A DNA stretch of 37,649 bases, from positions 1 through 37,649 of the IMG/VR virus record IMGVR_UViG_3300046713_000166, one strand, 5' to 3'. Positions 1 through 8,023 of this stretch are shown here, piece by piece; position 1 is the first letter of the stretch; the number at the start of each line of letters is the position of its first letter. The notes under the pieces were generated by a model that was not told the origin of the DNA, did no database searches, and saw nothing but the letters and a program-made list of their open reading frames with translations. Source of the DNA: a virus. The translations under genes were made by a program, and so were the position numbers.

Positions 1-1118
1 AGACGCTCATCGGATCCGTGGTCCCGACGACGGGACTTGATCCGTCATTCGGTGGCCAGAACGGCGCGAATGCCAGCACCGCGCGAGCCTACGCGCTCTG
101 TGAGGGAGCGGCGTACCTGCGTCAGGGTTCAGCGAACAACAAGATCCAGATCGCCCCTGGAACGCTGCTCCAGAAGATCGCGAACGCCGATGGTAGCGAC
201 TCGACGCTCGTGGCCTACAAGTTCGCGGGCTCCGAAGAGTGGACGCTCACCGCCGGTGACGGCACAAACCCTCGCGTGGATCTGCTGCAGATGGCGCTGA
301 GCTACACGACCGACACCCCGCTCAACGTCGACTTCCAGGATGCGATCACTCGGGCCAACACTACGGTGGCCGGCACCGCGACGAAGCGGCGGCTGCTGTG
401 CACGCTATCGGTCAAGCAGGGCACGCCAGGCGCCTCGCCAGTGGTGCCAGAGCCGGACGCGGGCGCCGTTGCCGTCGGATCGGTCCTCGTGGGGAACAGC
501 TGGGCCACGGGAGGCAACGCCCCGATCATGGGCATCGATACCACAGCGGTAAATAATGCCGTGGTGCACGATCAGCGGATTCCGCTCGGGGTTAGAACCT
601 ACGTTGCCGACCCGTCGACCTACAAGCTGGTCACCGCGTGGTCGACGAGCAATGCCGTGAGTACAGTGACATCGACGAACGCAACCAACGTTCTGATCAT
701 TCCCTGTCCGGTGACGATCGGGCGGCTCGTAGGCATCGGCATATCGCATGACGCCGGGTCGACGATGGCGTCGATGCTGCTCGGCCAGACCTCGGGGACG
801 AACCTCTCTGGCACGTTCGCATCGCGGATCTCGGTGCCCCAGCTGAGCTCCGGTGCCGACGCGGATGACATTCTGCCGTTCTGGGCCTTCGAGAACACGC
901 AGTCACCCGCCGCTGGGCCGACCGTGGTTCATTCGACGACGACCAAGGTGGGGGTGCCAATCTGGTGTAACGGGCGGCGAATGCCGTTCGAGAAGAACCG
1001 CATCAACCAGGCCATCCCAGCGGCCGTGCCGACCGATCGCCTGATGCTCAAGATCGCCAGCGGACAGAACGGCACGGTGATCGGCGCAGTGACGTTCTAC
1101 ATCGCCGAGGGGCTATAG
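1..1118 (+). CDS. Phage structural (tail/appendage) protein, 5' end cut by window
   Basis: The frame is open from the first bases of the window, so the gene probably starts upstream. A GTG at 18 has no ribosome binding site before it. The visible 366 residues are rich in Gly, Ala, Thr and Ser, with alternating beta-strand-like segments and no signal peptide, which fits a virion surface or tail protein. I do not recognise a family. It lies upstream of other tail-type genes at 3391-8023. Its TAG stop lies inside the palindrome CTATAG and overlaps the stop of the convergent lipoprotein gene by six bases. Structural role is inferred from composition and neighbours. Confidence 0.6.
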   Translation, partial: TLIGSVVPTTGLDPSFGGQNGANASTARAYALCEGAAYLRQGSANNKIQIAPGTLLQKIANADGSDSTLVAYKFAGSEEWTLTAGDGTNPRVDLLQMALSYTTDTPLNVDFQDAITRANTTVAGTATKRRLLCTLSVKQGTPGASPVVPEPDAGAVAVGSVLVGNSWATGGNAPIMGIDTTAVNNAVVHDQRIPLGVRTYVADPSTYKLVTAWSTSNAVSTVTSTNATNVLIIPCPVTIGRLVGIGISHDAGSTMASMLLGQTSGTNLSGTFASRISVPQLSSGADADDILPFWAFENTQSPAAGPTVVHSTTTKVGVPIWCNGRRMPFEKNRINQAIPAAVPTDRLMLKIASGQNGTVIGAVTFYIAEGL

Positions 1119-1463
1119 CCCGCAGGTTCCGCTCGTCTCGAGGTTGCCGGCGATCGTTTGCCCCTGCTTGACCGTCACGGCGCTATAGAGCACGGGCCGC
1201 CAACGCTCCGGCAAAACCTGCGCCACAGCGATCATGCTAACAGCAGCGGCGGCGAAGTACAGATCGACCGTGACCGGGCTTGGCGCGGTTCCCATGATCG
1301 GGTTCGCCTCGTACTGGCCGCGCCATGACCTGCGCGCGGCGGCGTGCGTCTGGCCCCAATCGCACGCGAGCGATGCCAACGCCAGCGTCGCGGTACCGTG
1401 GCGGACGTAGCCGTTAGCGCACCCCAGCATCGACACGGCAATCATGGCCAGCGCGGTCTTCAT
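1113..1463 (-). CDS. Small phage-encoded lipoprotein with E-x-NP-x-MG motif
   Basis: 116 residues. The N-terminus is a lipoprotein signal (hydrophobic residues 1-14, then MLGC with Cys15). The body carries CDWGQTH and EANPIMG, a D/T-helix plus E-x-NP-(I/L)-MG pattern that I associate with small membrane proteins of the DUF5658 type, followed by a second hydrophobic helix around residues 67-82. It probably sits in the host envelope; superinfection exclusion or lysis is possible but unproven. It has its own promoter and lies antisense to the tail genes, as a moron gene would. The start is the ATG at 1463, six bases after a -10 element. Confidence 0.65.
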   Translation of the reverse strand: MKTALAMIAVSMLGCANGYVRHGTATLALASLACDWGQTHAAARRSWRGQYEANPIMGTAPSPVTVDLYFAAAAVSMIAVAQVLPERWRPVLYSAVTVKQGQTIAGNLETSGTCGL

Positions 1464-1497
1464 ACCAGAACTATAAACCGCGTTAGCGCGATGTCAA
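1464..1497 (-). promoter_or_regulatory. Leaderless-type sigma70 promoter for the 1113-1463 gene
   Basis: On the minus strand TTGACA (1492-1497), a 16-base spacer and TATAGT (1470-1475) are followed by six bases (TCTGGT) and the ATG at 1463. Transcription should begin at or next to the start codon. The 18 bases GTTTATAGTTCTGGTATG recur with one mismatch before the gene at 25610. Confidence 0.7.
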
Positions 1498-1498
1498 G

Positions 1499-2308
1499 TC
1501 ATGGCGTCGGATGATCGTATGACGCGCTGAATGATCCGACGGTCAGCCCGCCAGCGTTGACGACCATTTTCAGCACGACGCGATCGGTCACGCCGAGCGC
1601 GATCGGGGATGGAATCGAGAACGGGACGCTGTTCAGTGCCAGCGGAACGTTGCTGAACGCGCCGTTGACGAGGTTCGTCGTGTTGTCCGACGCCGAGACC
1701 ACGTCCAGCGAAATGGTGGTGATGTCGACCAGTCCATCGCCGACGACAACGATCGCCCCATTCTTGAGACGGTCACCTGCCCGCATCGGCAGCGTCCAGA
1801 AAAGCACGGTCGGCCCGGTGGTCAGGATGTTGTCGGGCTGGTTGCGGATGATGCTGGCATTCGATGCCACGGCATTCGCCGCGCCTAGCAGTATGGTGCT
1901 CGTGGCGCTGCTCGCGATGTCAGTCCCCGTTGCGACCCCGCAGCCGGGTATGCCCAGGTCGCTCATCGAGCCATCGGTGTACACAGCTTCGATCGCGTAG
2001 CAGTACGACACGCCACCAGCGAGACCGGTTGCCGTCCACGTCGTCGGAGCGGGCGGCAGCGCGCTTGGCAGCAGCACGCTCGCGACGTCCACGAACGCGC
2101 CACCGGCCGTCGACTGAAACACGTAGAACTTCCAGGCCGAGGCGTCGGCAGTCCACGTGATCAGCTGCTGGCCGGCCGCCGGTTCCATCACGGCGACACC
2201 GCCAGGTCCAGCGACGGCCTGCTGCGCCGCCCGTTCGCCACCCCCTCCTAGGCACGCAGACACCCACGGAACTCCAATCAATGCAAGAAGTTTCAGCGAA
2301 GAGAACAT
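1499..2308 (-). CDS. Phage-encoded lipoprotein with fibronectin III-like domain
   Basis: 269 residues from ATG 2308, chosen because GGAG lies six bases upstream; a TTG at 2320 is in frame but worse. A lipoprotein signal (MFSSLKLLALIGVPWVSAC) ends in the lipobox VSAC, followed by a Gly stretch. Residues about 35-125 look like a fibronectin type III or Ig-like beta domain (ITWTADASAWKFYVFQS, then a SYCYAIEAVY strand). The C-terminal half is a second beta-rich domain (LFWTLPMRAGDRL). An exported, membrane-anchored protein encoded against the tail genes suggests a host-surface or virion-decoration role; no function is recognised. Confidence 0.6.
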   Translation of the reverse strand: MFSSLKLLALIGVPWVSACLGGGGERAAQQAVAGPGGVAVMEPAAGQQLITWTADASAWKFYVFQSTAGGAFVDVASVLLPSALPPAPTTWTATGLAGGVSYCYAIEAVYTDGSMSDLGIPGCGVATGTDIASSATSTILLGAANAVASNASIIRNQPDNILTTGPTVLFWTLPMRAGDRLKNGAIVVVGDGLVDITTISLDVVSASDNTTNLVNGAFSNVPLALNSVPFSIPSPIALGVTDRVVLKMVVNAGGLTVGSFSASYDHPTP

Positions 2309-2697
2309 GCAAATCTCCAATTCTTGGGCGGAAGCATCGCCCTGCCATATTCATGGCGCATGGTTTGCGCGTTTTGCAATATCCGTTTGCGAGTTTTACT
2401 TACGTGAGATTTTCCCCGCAGGGAAACGCACAGTTTGCGTCCGTGGAACAATTTGCGTGACCGGCGCCGCCAGGGGTCCCTCTCAGCGAAGTGGACGAAG
2501 CAACCAGGCCGCGCCGGTCGCTTGGCACGGTACCGCGAGATTCGGCTATTGCGTTGCGCCTACATACAAGAATTGCCTACGATTCTGCGGTGGAAGTCGA
2601 TTCGAGCCACCCTGCAGAATACTTACCGGCGGACCCCACACCCGAGGAACGGCTGCTTGTTCCGCATTGTGACCAGCATTCCGTACCCAAGGTAGCG
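2309..2697. promoter_or_regulatory. 389-base intergenic region with repeated TTTGCG
   Basis: This gap separates divergent genes (starts at 2308 minus and 2698 plus) and is less GC-rich around 2340-2460 than its surroundings. TTTGCG occurs at 2364, 2386, 2434 and 2452, with TTTGCA at 2373. Such direct repeats could be operator sites for a regulator of either gene. I find no convincing -35/-10 pair and no coding sequence. Confidence 0.35.
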
Positions 2698-3045
2698 ATG
2701 CGCGCTCACCGAGTCGCCGAGTGGGCCGGCAACATGGACGGCATGTTCAAGCGCGCGCGACGTCACGTGATCGCTGGCGTGATCATCGCCGGAACGAACC
2801 TTGCCGCGGTCGGCGCCTACTGGCTGCATGCGCACGATGCACAGCTCTCTGCTGCGATCGCCGCGGAAGAACAGGCGCGGTCGTTCCACGAATATAAGAG
2901 CGCGCGGACGCTCGAGCTCGACGACCTGCGCCACCAGATCGCCGAGCTGCGCGCGGTGCTACTGCGCCTCGGCGTATCGGTCCCGGCGACGGGCGGGGAG
3001 ACCGACGTCCCGAGCGATGCGGATCGCGTGTCGGTGCGGCGGTAG
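2698..3045 (+). CDS. Membrane-anchored coiled-coil protein, inner-spanin-like
   Basis: 115 residues from ATG 2698, with AAGG six bases upstream; ATGs at 2734 and 2743 are alternatives. A basic N-terminus is followed by one transmembrane helix (about residues 24-43) and then a helical, charged stretch (52-92) that looks like a coiled coil. This is the architecture of inner-membrane spanins (Rz) but also of many other small phage proteins. Its TAG abuts the stop of the convergent Pro/Cys-rich lipoprotein (TAGCTA), a possible outer-spanin partner. Function is inferred only from shape. Confidence 0.5.
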   Translation: MRAHRVAEWAGNMDGMFKRARRHVIAGVIIAGTNLAAVGAYWLHAHDAQLSAAIAAEEQARSFHEYKSARTLELDDLRHQIAELRAVLLRLGVSVPATGGETDVPSDADRVSVRR

Positions 3046-3348
3046 CTATCGCGCCGCGGCGCGCAGGACGGCGCCGCACTCGCCGAGGTCGCACCACACC
3101 GGCCGGGGCTCGATGTTCGGCGCGCAAGCCTGCTGGCACGCCTTGAGCTCGGGCCGGACCCCCGAGCAGGTGCCGAACGAACAGAACGGACACCGCTGCA
3201 GGATCCCGAAGGAGCATTCCGTGTTGGAGCTGCAGATGTTGAAGCACGCCAAGGGGCCGGGGCGAGGCGGTGGCACGGCGGCGGCCGGCGGCGAAGAAGA
3301 TCCGCAGGCGACAAGGACAAGGAACAGGACGCAGAAGGCCAGCCTCAT
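3046..3348 (-). CDS. Pro- and Cys-rich lipoprotein
   Basis: 100 residues from ATG 3348. The signal MRLAFCVLFLVLVAC ends in lipobox LVAC. A short Ser/Pro-rich stretch follows (SSSPPAAAVPPPRPGP), then a domain with many Cys residues (CFNIC, CPFC, and several later single Cys) probably held by disulfides in the periplasm or at the outer membrane. The style resembles lipoproteins common in Myxococcota. The size and Pro-rich linker could also suit an outer spanin. It has its own -10 element six bases before ATG and is divergent from the 3391 gene. Confidence 0.6.
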   Translation of the reverse strand: MRLAFCVLFLVLVACGSSSPPAAAVPPPRPGPLACFNICSSNTECSFGILQRCPFCSFGTCSGVRPELKACQQACAPNIEPRPVWCDLGECGAVLRAAAR

Positions 3349-3384
3349 GCAGTGGTTGTACCGCATCTGCACCTCGTGTAGGGT
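3349..3384. promoter_or_regulatory. Overlapping divergent promoters
   Basis: Plus strand: TTGTAC (3356-3361), 17-base spacer, TAGGGT (3379-3384), six bases, ATG 3391. Minus strand: -10 TACAAC (3355-3360), six bases, ATG 3348, with no clear -35. The plus -35 and the minus -10 share bases 3356-3360, so RNA polymerase should not be able to occupy both at once. Confidence 0.5.
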
Positions 3385-3390
3385 GGTGCC

Positions 3391-3831
3391 ATGCCCTTCG
3401 CGAACACCGCGATCCTGGATCTGCTCAAGCTCCTGCTCAACAACACGACGTGGGCCGGTGTCGGAGACGCCACCGGGATCGTCGGCTCGGGCGCGGCCGG
3501 CTCGTGGTTCCTGAGTCTCCACACGGCCACACCCGGCGCCGGCGGCGATCAGACCACGAACGAGATCTCATACACCGGGTACGCGCGCGTGGCGGTTGCC
3601 CGAACCTCGGGCGGATGGACCGTCTCGGGCAACCCAGCCACGCTGGCGACCACGGTGAGCTGGCCGATCAGCAGCGGTGGCACCGGCGGCACCGCGACGT
3701 TCGTGGGGCTGGGCAAGTCGTCCAGCGGCGCCGGCGAGCTGGCGCTGTTCGGGGCGATCTCGCCGACGATCACGGTCAACAACGGCGTCACGCCGCAGCT
3801 CACCTCGGCCACCACCGTCACGCTGACCTGA
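3391..3831 (+). CDS. Phage tail fibre-like structural protein
   Basis: 146 residues. The pattern SLHTATPGAGGDQTTNE, followed by SYTGYARVAVAR and GGWTVSGN, is a conserved signature of small phage tail/fibre proteins. Near the C-terminus ELALFGAIS and ITVNNG continue the beta-rich fold. It is expected on the virion. It opens the plus-strand tail group running to 8023 and appears to start without a leader, with -10 TAGGGT six bases upstream. Confidence 0.7.
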   Translation: MPFANTAILDLLKLLLNNTTWAGVGDATGIVGSGAAGSWFLSLHTATPGAGGDQTTNEISYTGYARVAVARTSGGWTVSGNPATLATTVSWPISSGGTGGTATFVGLGKSSSGAGELALFGAISPTITVNNGVTPQLTSATTVTLT

Positions 3832-3853
3832 GGGGCGCCGCGGCGCATCCCCG

Positions 3854-4564
3854 ATGGCCTTCGCGTTCGTCCAGCAGAACTCGGCCGACAACGCGGCGAG
3901 CGCGGCGACGATCACCGTCACGCTCACGCCGACCGCGGGGAACCTGCTCGTGTTCGCGGCCACGGGCGATTCGGCCGACACCGCGAGCATCGCGTTCTCC
4001 GACAACCTGGGGACGCACAACACGTTCACCCAGATCGGCACGGACCTGGTCACCGGCAACGCCCAGCGCTGCGCCTGGTACTTCGCGGCGAACTGCAAGG
4101 GCGGCGCGACCACGTTCACCGTGACGTTCTCGACCGGCACGCGCTTTCGCGCGGTCTACGTCGCCGAGTACTCCGGCATCACGACGGCCAGCCCGTTCCT
4201 CAACGGGGCGCGCGCCGAGAACGATGCACCGGGAACCACGGCCGATGCAGTGAGCTCGGGCAACGCCAACGCGACCAGCCAGCCGGCGCTCGTTTGGGGC
4301 ATGTGCATCGACACCTCGGGGACCACGACCCCGAGCGCCGGCACGGGGTTCACGGCACGCACGAACGTGTGGAGCACGAACACCTGCCTCGGGAAGCCCG
4401 AGGACAAGCGGGTCACGGCGACGGGCAACGTGGCGGCCACGTTCACCGCGACCACGGGCGGCGACACGCATGCGACCGGCATTGGCGTCTTCGCCGAGAC
4501 CGTGACCGCGGTGTCCGACGCGCCGTCCAACCCGCGCACGCCGAACTATCTGCATTCACTCTAG
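3854..4564 (+). CDS. Phage virion protein, beta-rich
   Basis: 236 residues from ATG 3854. The sequence is Thr/Ala/Gly-rich with regularly spaced strands (ATITVTLTPTAGNLLVFAAT; FRAVYVAEYSGI), like phage proteins with a jelly-roll or lectin-like surface domain. I recognise the architecture but not a specific family. The 22 bases before it contain a perfect 12-base palindrome (GCGCCGCGGCGC, 3835-3846) and no good ribosome binding site, so it may depend on coupling with the gene upstream. Confidence 0.6.
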   Translation: MAFAFVQQNSADNAASAATITVTLTPTAGNLLVFAATGDSADTASIAFSDNLGTHNTFTQIGTDLVTGNAQRCAWYFAANCKGGATTFTVTFSTGTRFRAVYVAEYSGITTASPFLNGARAENDAPGTTADAVSSGNANATSQPALVWGMCIDTSGTTTPSAGTGFTARTNVWSTNTCLGKPEDKRVTATGNVAATFTATTGGDTHATGIGVFAETVTAVSDAPSNPRTPNYLHSL

Positions 4565-4575
4565 GGAGATAAACC

Positions 4576-5046
4576 ATGCGCTGCTACACCGTGAACCTGA
4601 CCCCGACGGCGATCGCTGTGGCGACCACCGATCTGATCGCGTTGCTCGCCGCCACCGATTTCCCGATCAAGGTCCGCGCGATCCGCATCTGGCAGACCTC
4701 GGACTTCGGCGACGCGCAGGACGAGGTGGTGACGATCAACCTGGTGCGCGGCAACACGACCGTGGGATCGGGCGGGCCAGGGGCATTCACGCCGATCCGC
4801 AAGGTCCGCACCGACGCCGCGGCATCGTTCACCGCGCGGACCGCGGACACCACGGCGGCGAGCGCGGGCACGGCCGAGACCCCGTACTCGACGGGGTGGA
4901 ACGTTCGCAACCCACTGGAGGTCATCTTCCCCGACGAGATGATGGTCGGGACGCACGGCAACCAGTTCCTCGTGCTGCGGTTCGGCGCCGCGCCGGTCGA
5001 CTCGCTCACGATCGGCTGTTCGATCGACGTGTGGGAGATGAACTGA
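4576..5046 (+). CDS. Phage structural protein, probable tail or decoration protein
   Basis: 156 residues, with GGGAG nine bases before ATG 4576. It has no signal peptide and a beta-rich composition (AIRIWQTSDFG, VVTINLVRGN, NPLEVIFPDE, FLVLRFGAAP). It lies between two virion-type genes and upstream of the tailspike, so a structural role is likely. The family is not recognised. Confidence 0.6.
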   Translation: MRCYTVNLTPTAIAVATTDLIALLAATDFPIKVRAIRIWQTSDFGDAQDEVVTINLVRGNTTVGSGGPGAFTPIRKVRTDAAASFTARTADTTAASAGTAETPYSTGWNVRNPLEVIFPDEMMVGTHGNQFLVLRFGAAPVDSLTIGCSIDVWEMN

Positions 5047-5053
5047 GCGCACC

Positions 5054-8023
5054 GTGTCGCTCTTTCGTCCCCCACCGCTACCGCAGCAGCGGCGACCTGG
5101 CTCGCTCAGCGGGGTCCCGGCCGCTGCGGGCGACGGCGCGTTCACCGGCTCTGGCGACATAGCTGGCGCCGGGGTCGGCGGGGTCGCGGGCGCCGGAACG
5201 TTCGCAGGATCTGTAGCGTTCGCCGCCACGAGCGCCGGGCAGGGCGTCGGCGTCCTCACCGGCTCCGGCGCACTCGCCGGCGGTGGCGCATCGCTGGCGG
5301 GCGGCGCGGGCGCGCTCGTTGGCGTCGGTGCGCTCGCTGGGGTCTCGAACAACTCCTTCCCGGTCAGCATCTCGGCGAACGGGCGCTACCTGGTGCACCC
5401 CGATGGCACGCCATTCCTGCTCTGCGCCGACACCACGTGGTCGCTGTTCGAGGACATCCCGCTTGCCAGCCTGAACACGTATTTCTCCACGCTTATCTCG
5501 CAGGGCTTCAACGCGGTCTCCAGCAACGCGATGGAGCACCACTACACCCTGGTCAAGCCGCCCAAGGAGCGCGGCGGGCTGCTGCCGTTCACGCAGAAGA
5601 TGGACGGGACCACGTTCACCGGCTCGCCGAATGGCACGACAGGGGCGGCCGGCACGCAGGGCCAGTTTGCGAGCGACAATTACTCGAACATCAACAATCA
5701 GGCGCCGGACTGCACGTTCATCAATAACAGCTACTGGACCACGGTCGAAACGATCCTGAACGCGGCGCTGGCCAGCGGTCTGATCGTGCTGATCTGGCCC
5801 GGCTACCTCGGGTTCCACCGGAACGACGAGGGCTGGCTCAACGAGATGGTCGTGTGGGACGCGGTGACCGGCGCTGGCGGGTTCACCGGGCAGTCGTTCG
5901 CGAATCCCGCCAAGTCGAAGATGTGGAACTACGGCGCATGGATGGCGGCGAGGTGGAAGAACTACCCGAACCTCATCTGGGTCATGGGCGGCGACTACGG
6001 CTCGAACACGCAGACGCTCAGCACCGCCGAATCGGCGGCCGTGAGCAACTTGATGGCCGGCCTCAAGTCGGTGGCCGGTCAGGCGTCGCTGCTGTTCACC
6101 GCGCACTGGGATCGCCCGGCGCTGTCGACGGATACGGTGCTCGCCGCTGGGTCGTTCGACCTGAACGGGTGCTACGCCGACGAGTCGGTGGCCGAGCTGG
6201 CGCGCCGCGGGTTCGCGGCCTCTCCGACGAAGCCCGTGATCGGCCTGGAATACTTCTATGAGCTCGACCTGTTCGGCGGCTCGGCACCGTTCCGCAAGTA
6301 TCCCTACTGGCAGTTCCTCGGCGGCGTCGCGGGCGGGTTCTACGGCCACGAGCAGCTCTGGAGATTTGACACGGGATCGCCAGGGACGGACTGGACGACG
6401 CTGCTTGCGACGCAGGGCCGGCTCGATGCGGCCCGGCAGTTCGCGCTGTGGAAGACGCTGCCGTGGCACCGGCTGAAGCCCTCGGGACTCGGCGGCATGA
6501 TCTCGCTGATCACAGCCGGCGGGGGCACCGCGAGTCCGCAGAGCACGACGTACGTCGCGGCGGCGGCGACCTCCGAGGGCGACCTCCTACTCGCGTACAT
6601 CCCGCCGGACCACACGGGGACGATCACCGTGGCCATGACCGCGATGGCGGCCTCGGCGCGCGCGCGGTGGTTCGACCCGACGAATAGCTCCTTCACGGCG
6701 ATCGGCGTGATCGCCAACACGGGCACGCACGTGTTCACAACGCCGGCCACGAACAACGCCGGGGACACGGACTTCCTGCTCGTGCTGGACACGCCGGCCG
6801 GCGCCTTCACGGGGTCCGGGGACATGTCGGGGCACGGTGCCGCGCTCGGCTCGGGGTCCAGCGGTCTCACGGGGGCCGGCGCGATCGCCGGCGGCGGCGC
6901 CGCGCTGATCGCGGCTGCTGGCGCGGCGACTGGATCGGGGACGCTCGCCGGCGTGGGTGCTGCTGCGGTGCAGGGCGCCGGCGCGCTCTCCGGGTCAGGG
7001 GCCATAGCCGGCACCGGCGCAGAGCTCGCAACCGGGATCGGCGCGCTCGCCGGGACCGGCGCGCTCGCTGCGGTCAGCACCTCAAGCGCGGCTGGCGCGG
7101 CATCCCTTGCGGGCACCGGCACGCTGGCCGCGGTCGGTAGCGGCTCGGCGGCCGGATCGGGGACGCTCTCGGCCAGCGGCACCATCGCGGCGACCGGCGC
7201 CTCCCCGGCGCCGACCGTGGGTGCGTTCACCGGATCGGGCGCGATCGCCGCGGCCGGCAGTGCCGGATCTGCGGGCACGGGCACCGGAAGCCTGGCCGGA
7301 TCGGGCGCGATCGCCGGCGCTGGCGCGCAGCTCACCGCGGGTGCGGGCGCGGCGGCAGGCGCGGGCAGTCTCGCCGGTGCCGGCGCTCAGATCGTCGCTA
7401 CGGTCGGCGCCATGACCGGCTCCGGCGCGTTCTCGGGCGCGAGCGCAGCGCTCAACTCGGGGGCCGGCGTGGGCGCGCTCAGCGGTGGCGGAGCGATCGC
7501 CGGCGCAGGCACGGCGCGGGCGGCCGGAGCATCAGCGATCGCGGCGACGGGCACGATCTCCGGGCATGCCGTAGGCATCACGATCGGCCCGGTGTCCGGC
7601 TCGCTTACCTGGAGCCCGCTCTTTGGTCGACTGCAGGACGGAGGCCCGAACATGATCGAGCTCTCAGGACCGCTCACCGTGTACCGCGGCGACGATGTGG
7701 ACTATGTGCTCGTCGTCACCGACGACACTGATACCCCGATCGACCTGACCTCGGTTGCCGCGCTCGAGGTCCAGGTGAAGACCGCGATCGGCGCCGCCGA
7801 CCCGCCGACGCTCTCCAAGTCCATCGCAGCCGGAACCGTTGTGCTGCTCGACCAGACCGCGCCGGCCACCAAGGGCCGCGCGTCGTTCGGGTTCACGTCG
7901 GCCGAGACGAACATCACCCCCGGGCTCTACTGGCTCGACATCGTGCTCGTGCTCGCCGGCAAGCGGACCCACGTGATCACCCCGCGCGCGTTCACGATCA
8001 CCGACGTGGTGAACCCGCCATGA
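5054..8023 (+). CDS. Tailspike: Gly/Ala repeats, GH140-like glycosidase, Ig-like C-terminus
   Basis: 989 residues from GTG 5054. Domains: a Gly/Ala/Ser repeat (about 27-98); a DUF4038/apiosidase-like (GH140) TIM-barrel domain (about 103-475) opening with NGRYLVHPDGTPFLLCADTTW; a small beta domain (about 490-580) resembling the collagen-binding-like C-terminus of GH140 proteins; a very long Gly/Ala repeat (about 584-840); and a C-terminal domain (about 867-989) that resembles the N-terminal Ig-like domain of baseplate protein BppU (VYRGDDVDYVLVV; PGLYWLDIVLV). Predicted acid/base and nucleophile positions are D314 in VMGGDYG and E399 in IGLEYFYE, by family analogy. It probably degrades a surface polysaccharide during adsorption; the substrate is unknown. 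Confidence 0.75.
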   Translation: MSLFRPPPLPQQRRPGSLSGVPAAAGDGAFTGSGDIAGAGVGGVAGAGTFAGSVAFAATSAGQGVGVLTGSGALAGGGASLAGGAGALVGVGALAGVSNNSFPVSISANGRYLVHPDGTPFLLCADTTWSLFEDIPLASLNTYFSTLISQGFNAVSSNAMEHHYTLVKPPKERGGLLPFTQKMDGTTFTGSPNGTTGAAGTQGQFASDNYSNINNQAPDCTFINNSYWTTVETILNAALASGLIVLIWPGYLGFHRNDEGWLNEMVVWDAVTGAGGFTGQSFANPAKSKMWNYGAWMAARWKNYPNLIWVMGGDYGSNTQTLSTAESAAVSNLMAGLKSVAGQASLLFTAHWDRPALSTDTVLAAGSFDLNGCYADESVAELARRGFAASPTKPVIGLEYFYELDLFGGSAPFRKYPYWQFLGGVAGGFYGHEQLWRFDTGSPGTDWTTLLATQGRLDAARQFALWKTLPWHRLKPSGLGGMISLITAGGGTASPQSTTYVAAAATSEGDLLLAYIPPDHTGTITVAMTAMAASARARWFDPTNSSFTAIGVIANTGTHVFTTPATNNAGDTDFLLVLDTPAGAFTGSGDMSGHGAALGSGSSGLTGAGAIAGGGAALIAAAGAATGSGTLAGVGAAAVQGAGALSGSGAIAGTGAELATGIGALAGTGALAAVSTSSAAGAASLAGTGTLAAVGSGSAAGSGTLSASGTIAATGASPAPTVGAFTGSGAIAAAGSAGSAGTGTGSLAGSGAIAGAGAQLTAGAGAAAGAGSLAGAGAQIVATVGAMTGSGAFSGASAALNSGAGVGALSGGGAIAGAGTARAAGASAIAATGTISGHAVGITIGPVSGSLTWSPLFGRLQDGGPNMIELSGPLTVYRGDDVDYVLVVTDDTDTPIDLTSVAALEVQVKTAIGAADPPTLSKSIAAGTVVLLDQTAPATKGRASFGFTSAETNITPGLYWLDIVLVLAGKRTHVITPRAFTITDVVNPP
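5132..5347 (+). repeat. N-terminal Gly/Ala-rich coding repeat
   Basis: This encodes about residues 27-98 of the tailspike as imperfect copies of a Gly-Ser/Ala-Gly-x-(L/I/F)-Ala-Gly unit (TGSGDIAG, AGAGTFAG, TGSGALAG). It looks like a short copy of the large repeat further on and may act as a flexible or collagen-like stalk segment. Confidence 0.7.
6803..7575 (+). repeat. Long Gly/Ala coding repeat of the tailspike
   Basis: About 250 residues made of imperfect eight-to-twelve-residue units such as TGSGAIAG, GAGALSG and AGAGSLAG, with Gly at nearly every second or third position. The DNA repeats are imperfect and in frame, so copy number could change by recombination without breaking the frame. 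It separates the enzymatic domain from the C-terminal domain. Confidence 0.75.
7640..7654 (+). promoter_or_regulatory. Strong internal ribosome binding site inside the tailspike gene
   Basis: GGAGG (7640-7644) lies seven bases before an in-frame ATG at 7652, exactly where the C-terminal Ig-like domain begins. Translation from here would give a separate 123-residue protein containing only that domain. Confidence 0.45.

Noticed and set aside
3046-3348. Considered as a third RiPP precursor because it is Cys-rich
   Set aside because: It has a clear lipoprotein signal and a domain with many evenly spaced Cys, but no leader/core split.
3835-3846. Perfect 12-base palindrome (GCGCCGCGGCGC) considered as terminator
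   Set aside because: There is no T-rich tract after it, and GC-rich palindromes are common here; it probably has no terminator function, though it may form a hairpin near the 3854 start.
5078-6469. Long open reading frame antisense to the tailspike
   Set aside because: It mirrors the high third-position GC of the real gene, is Arg-rich, has no ribosome binding site and no recognisable domain. Similar antisense frames occur at 24016-25521, 29706-30824 and 32535-33602 for the same reason.
6803-7575. Repeat array considered as CRISPR or structural DNA repeat
   Set aside because: The repeats are imperfect, in frame and lack spacers; they encode a Gly/Ala-rich protein region.
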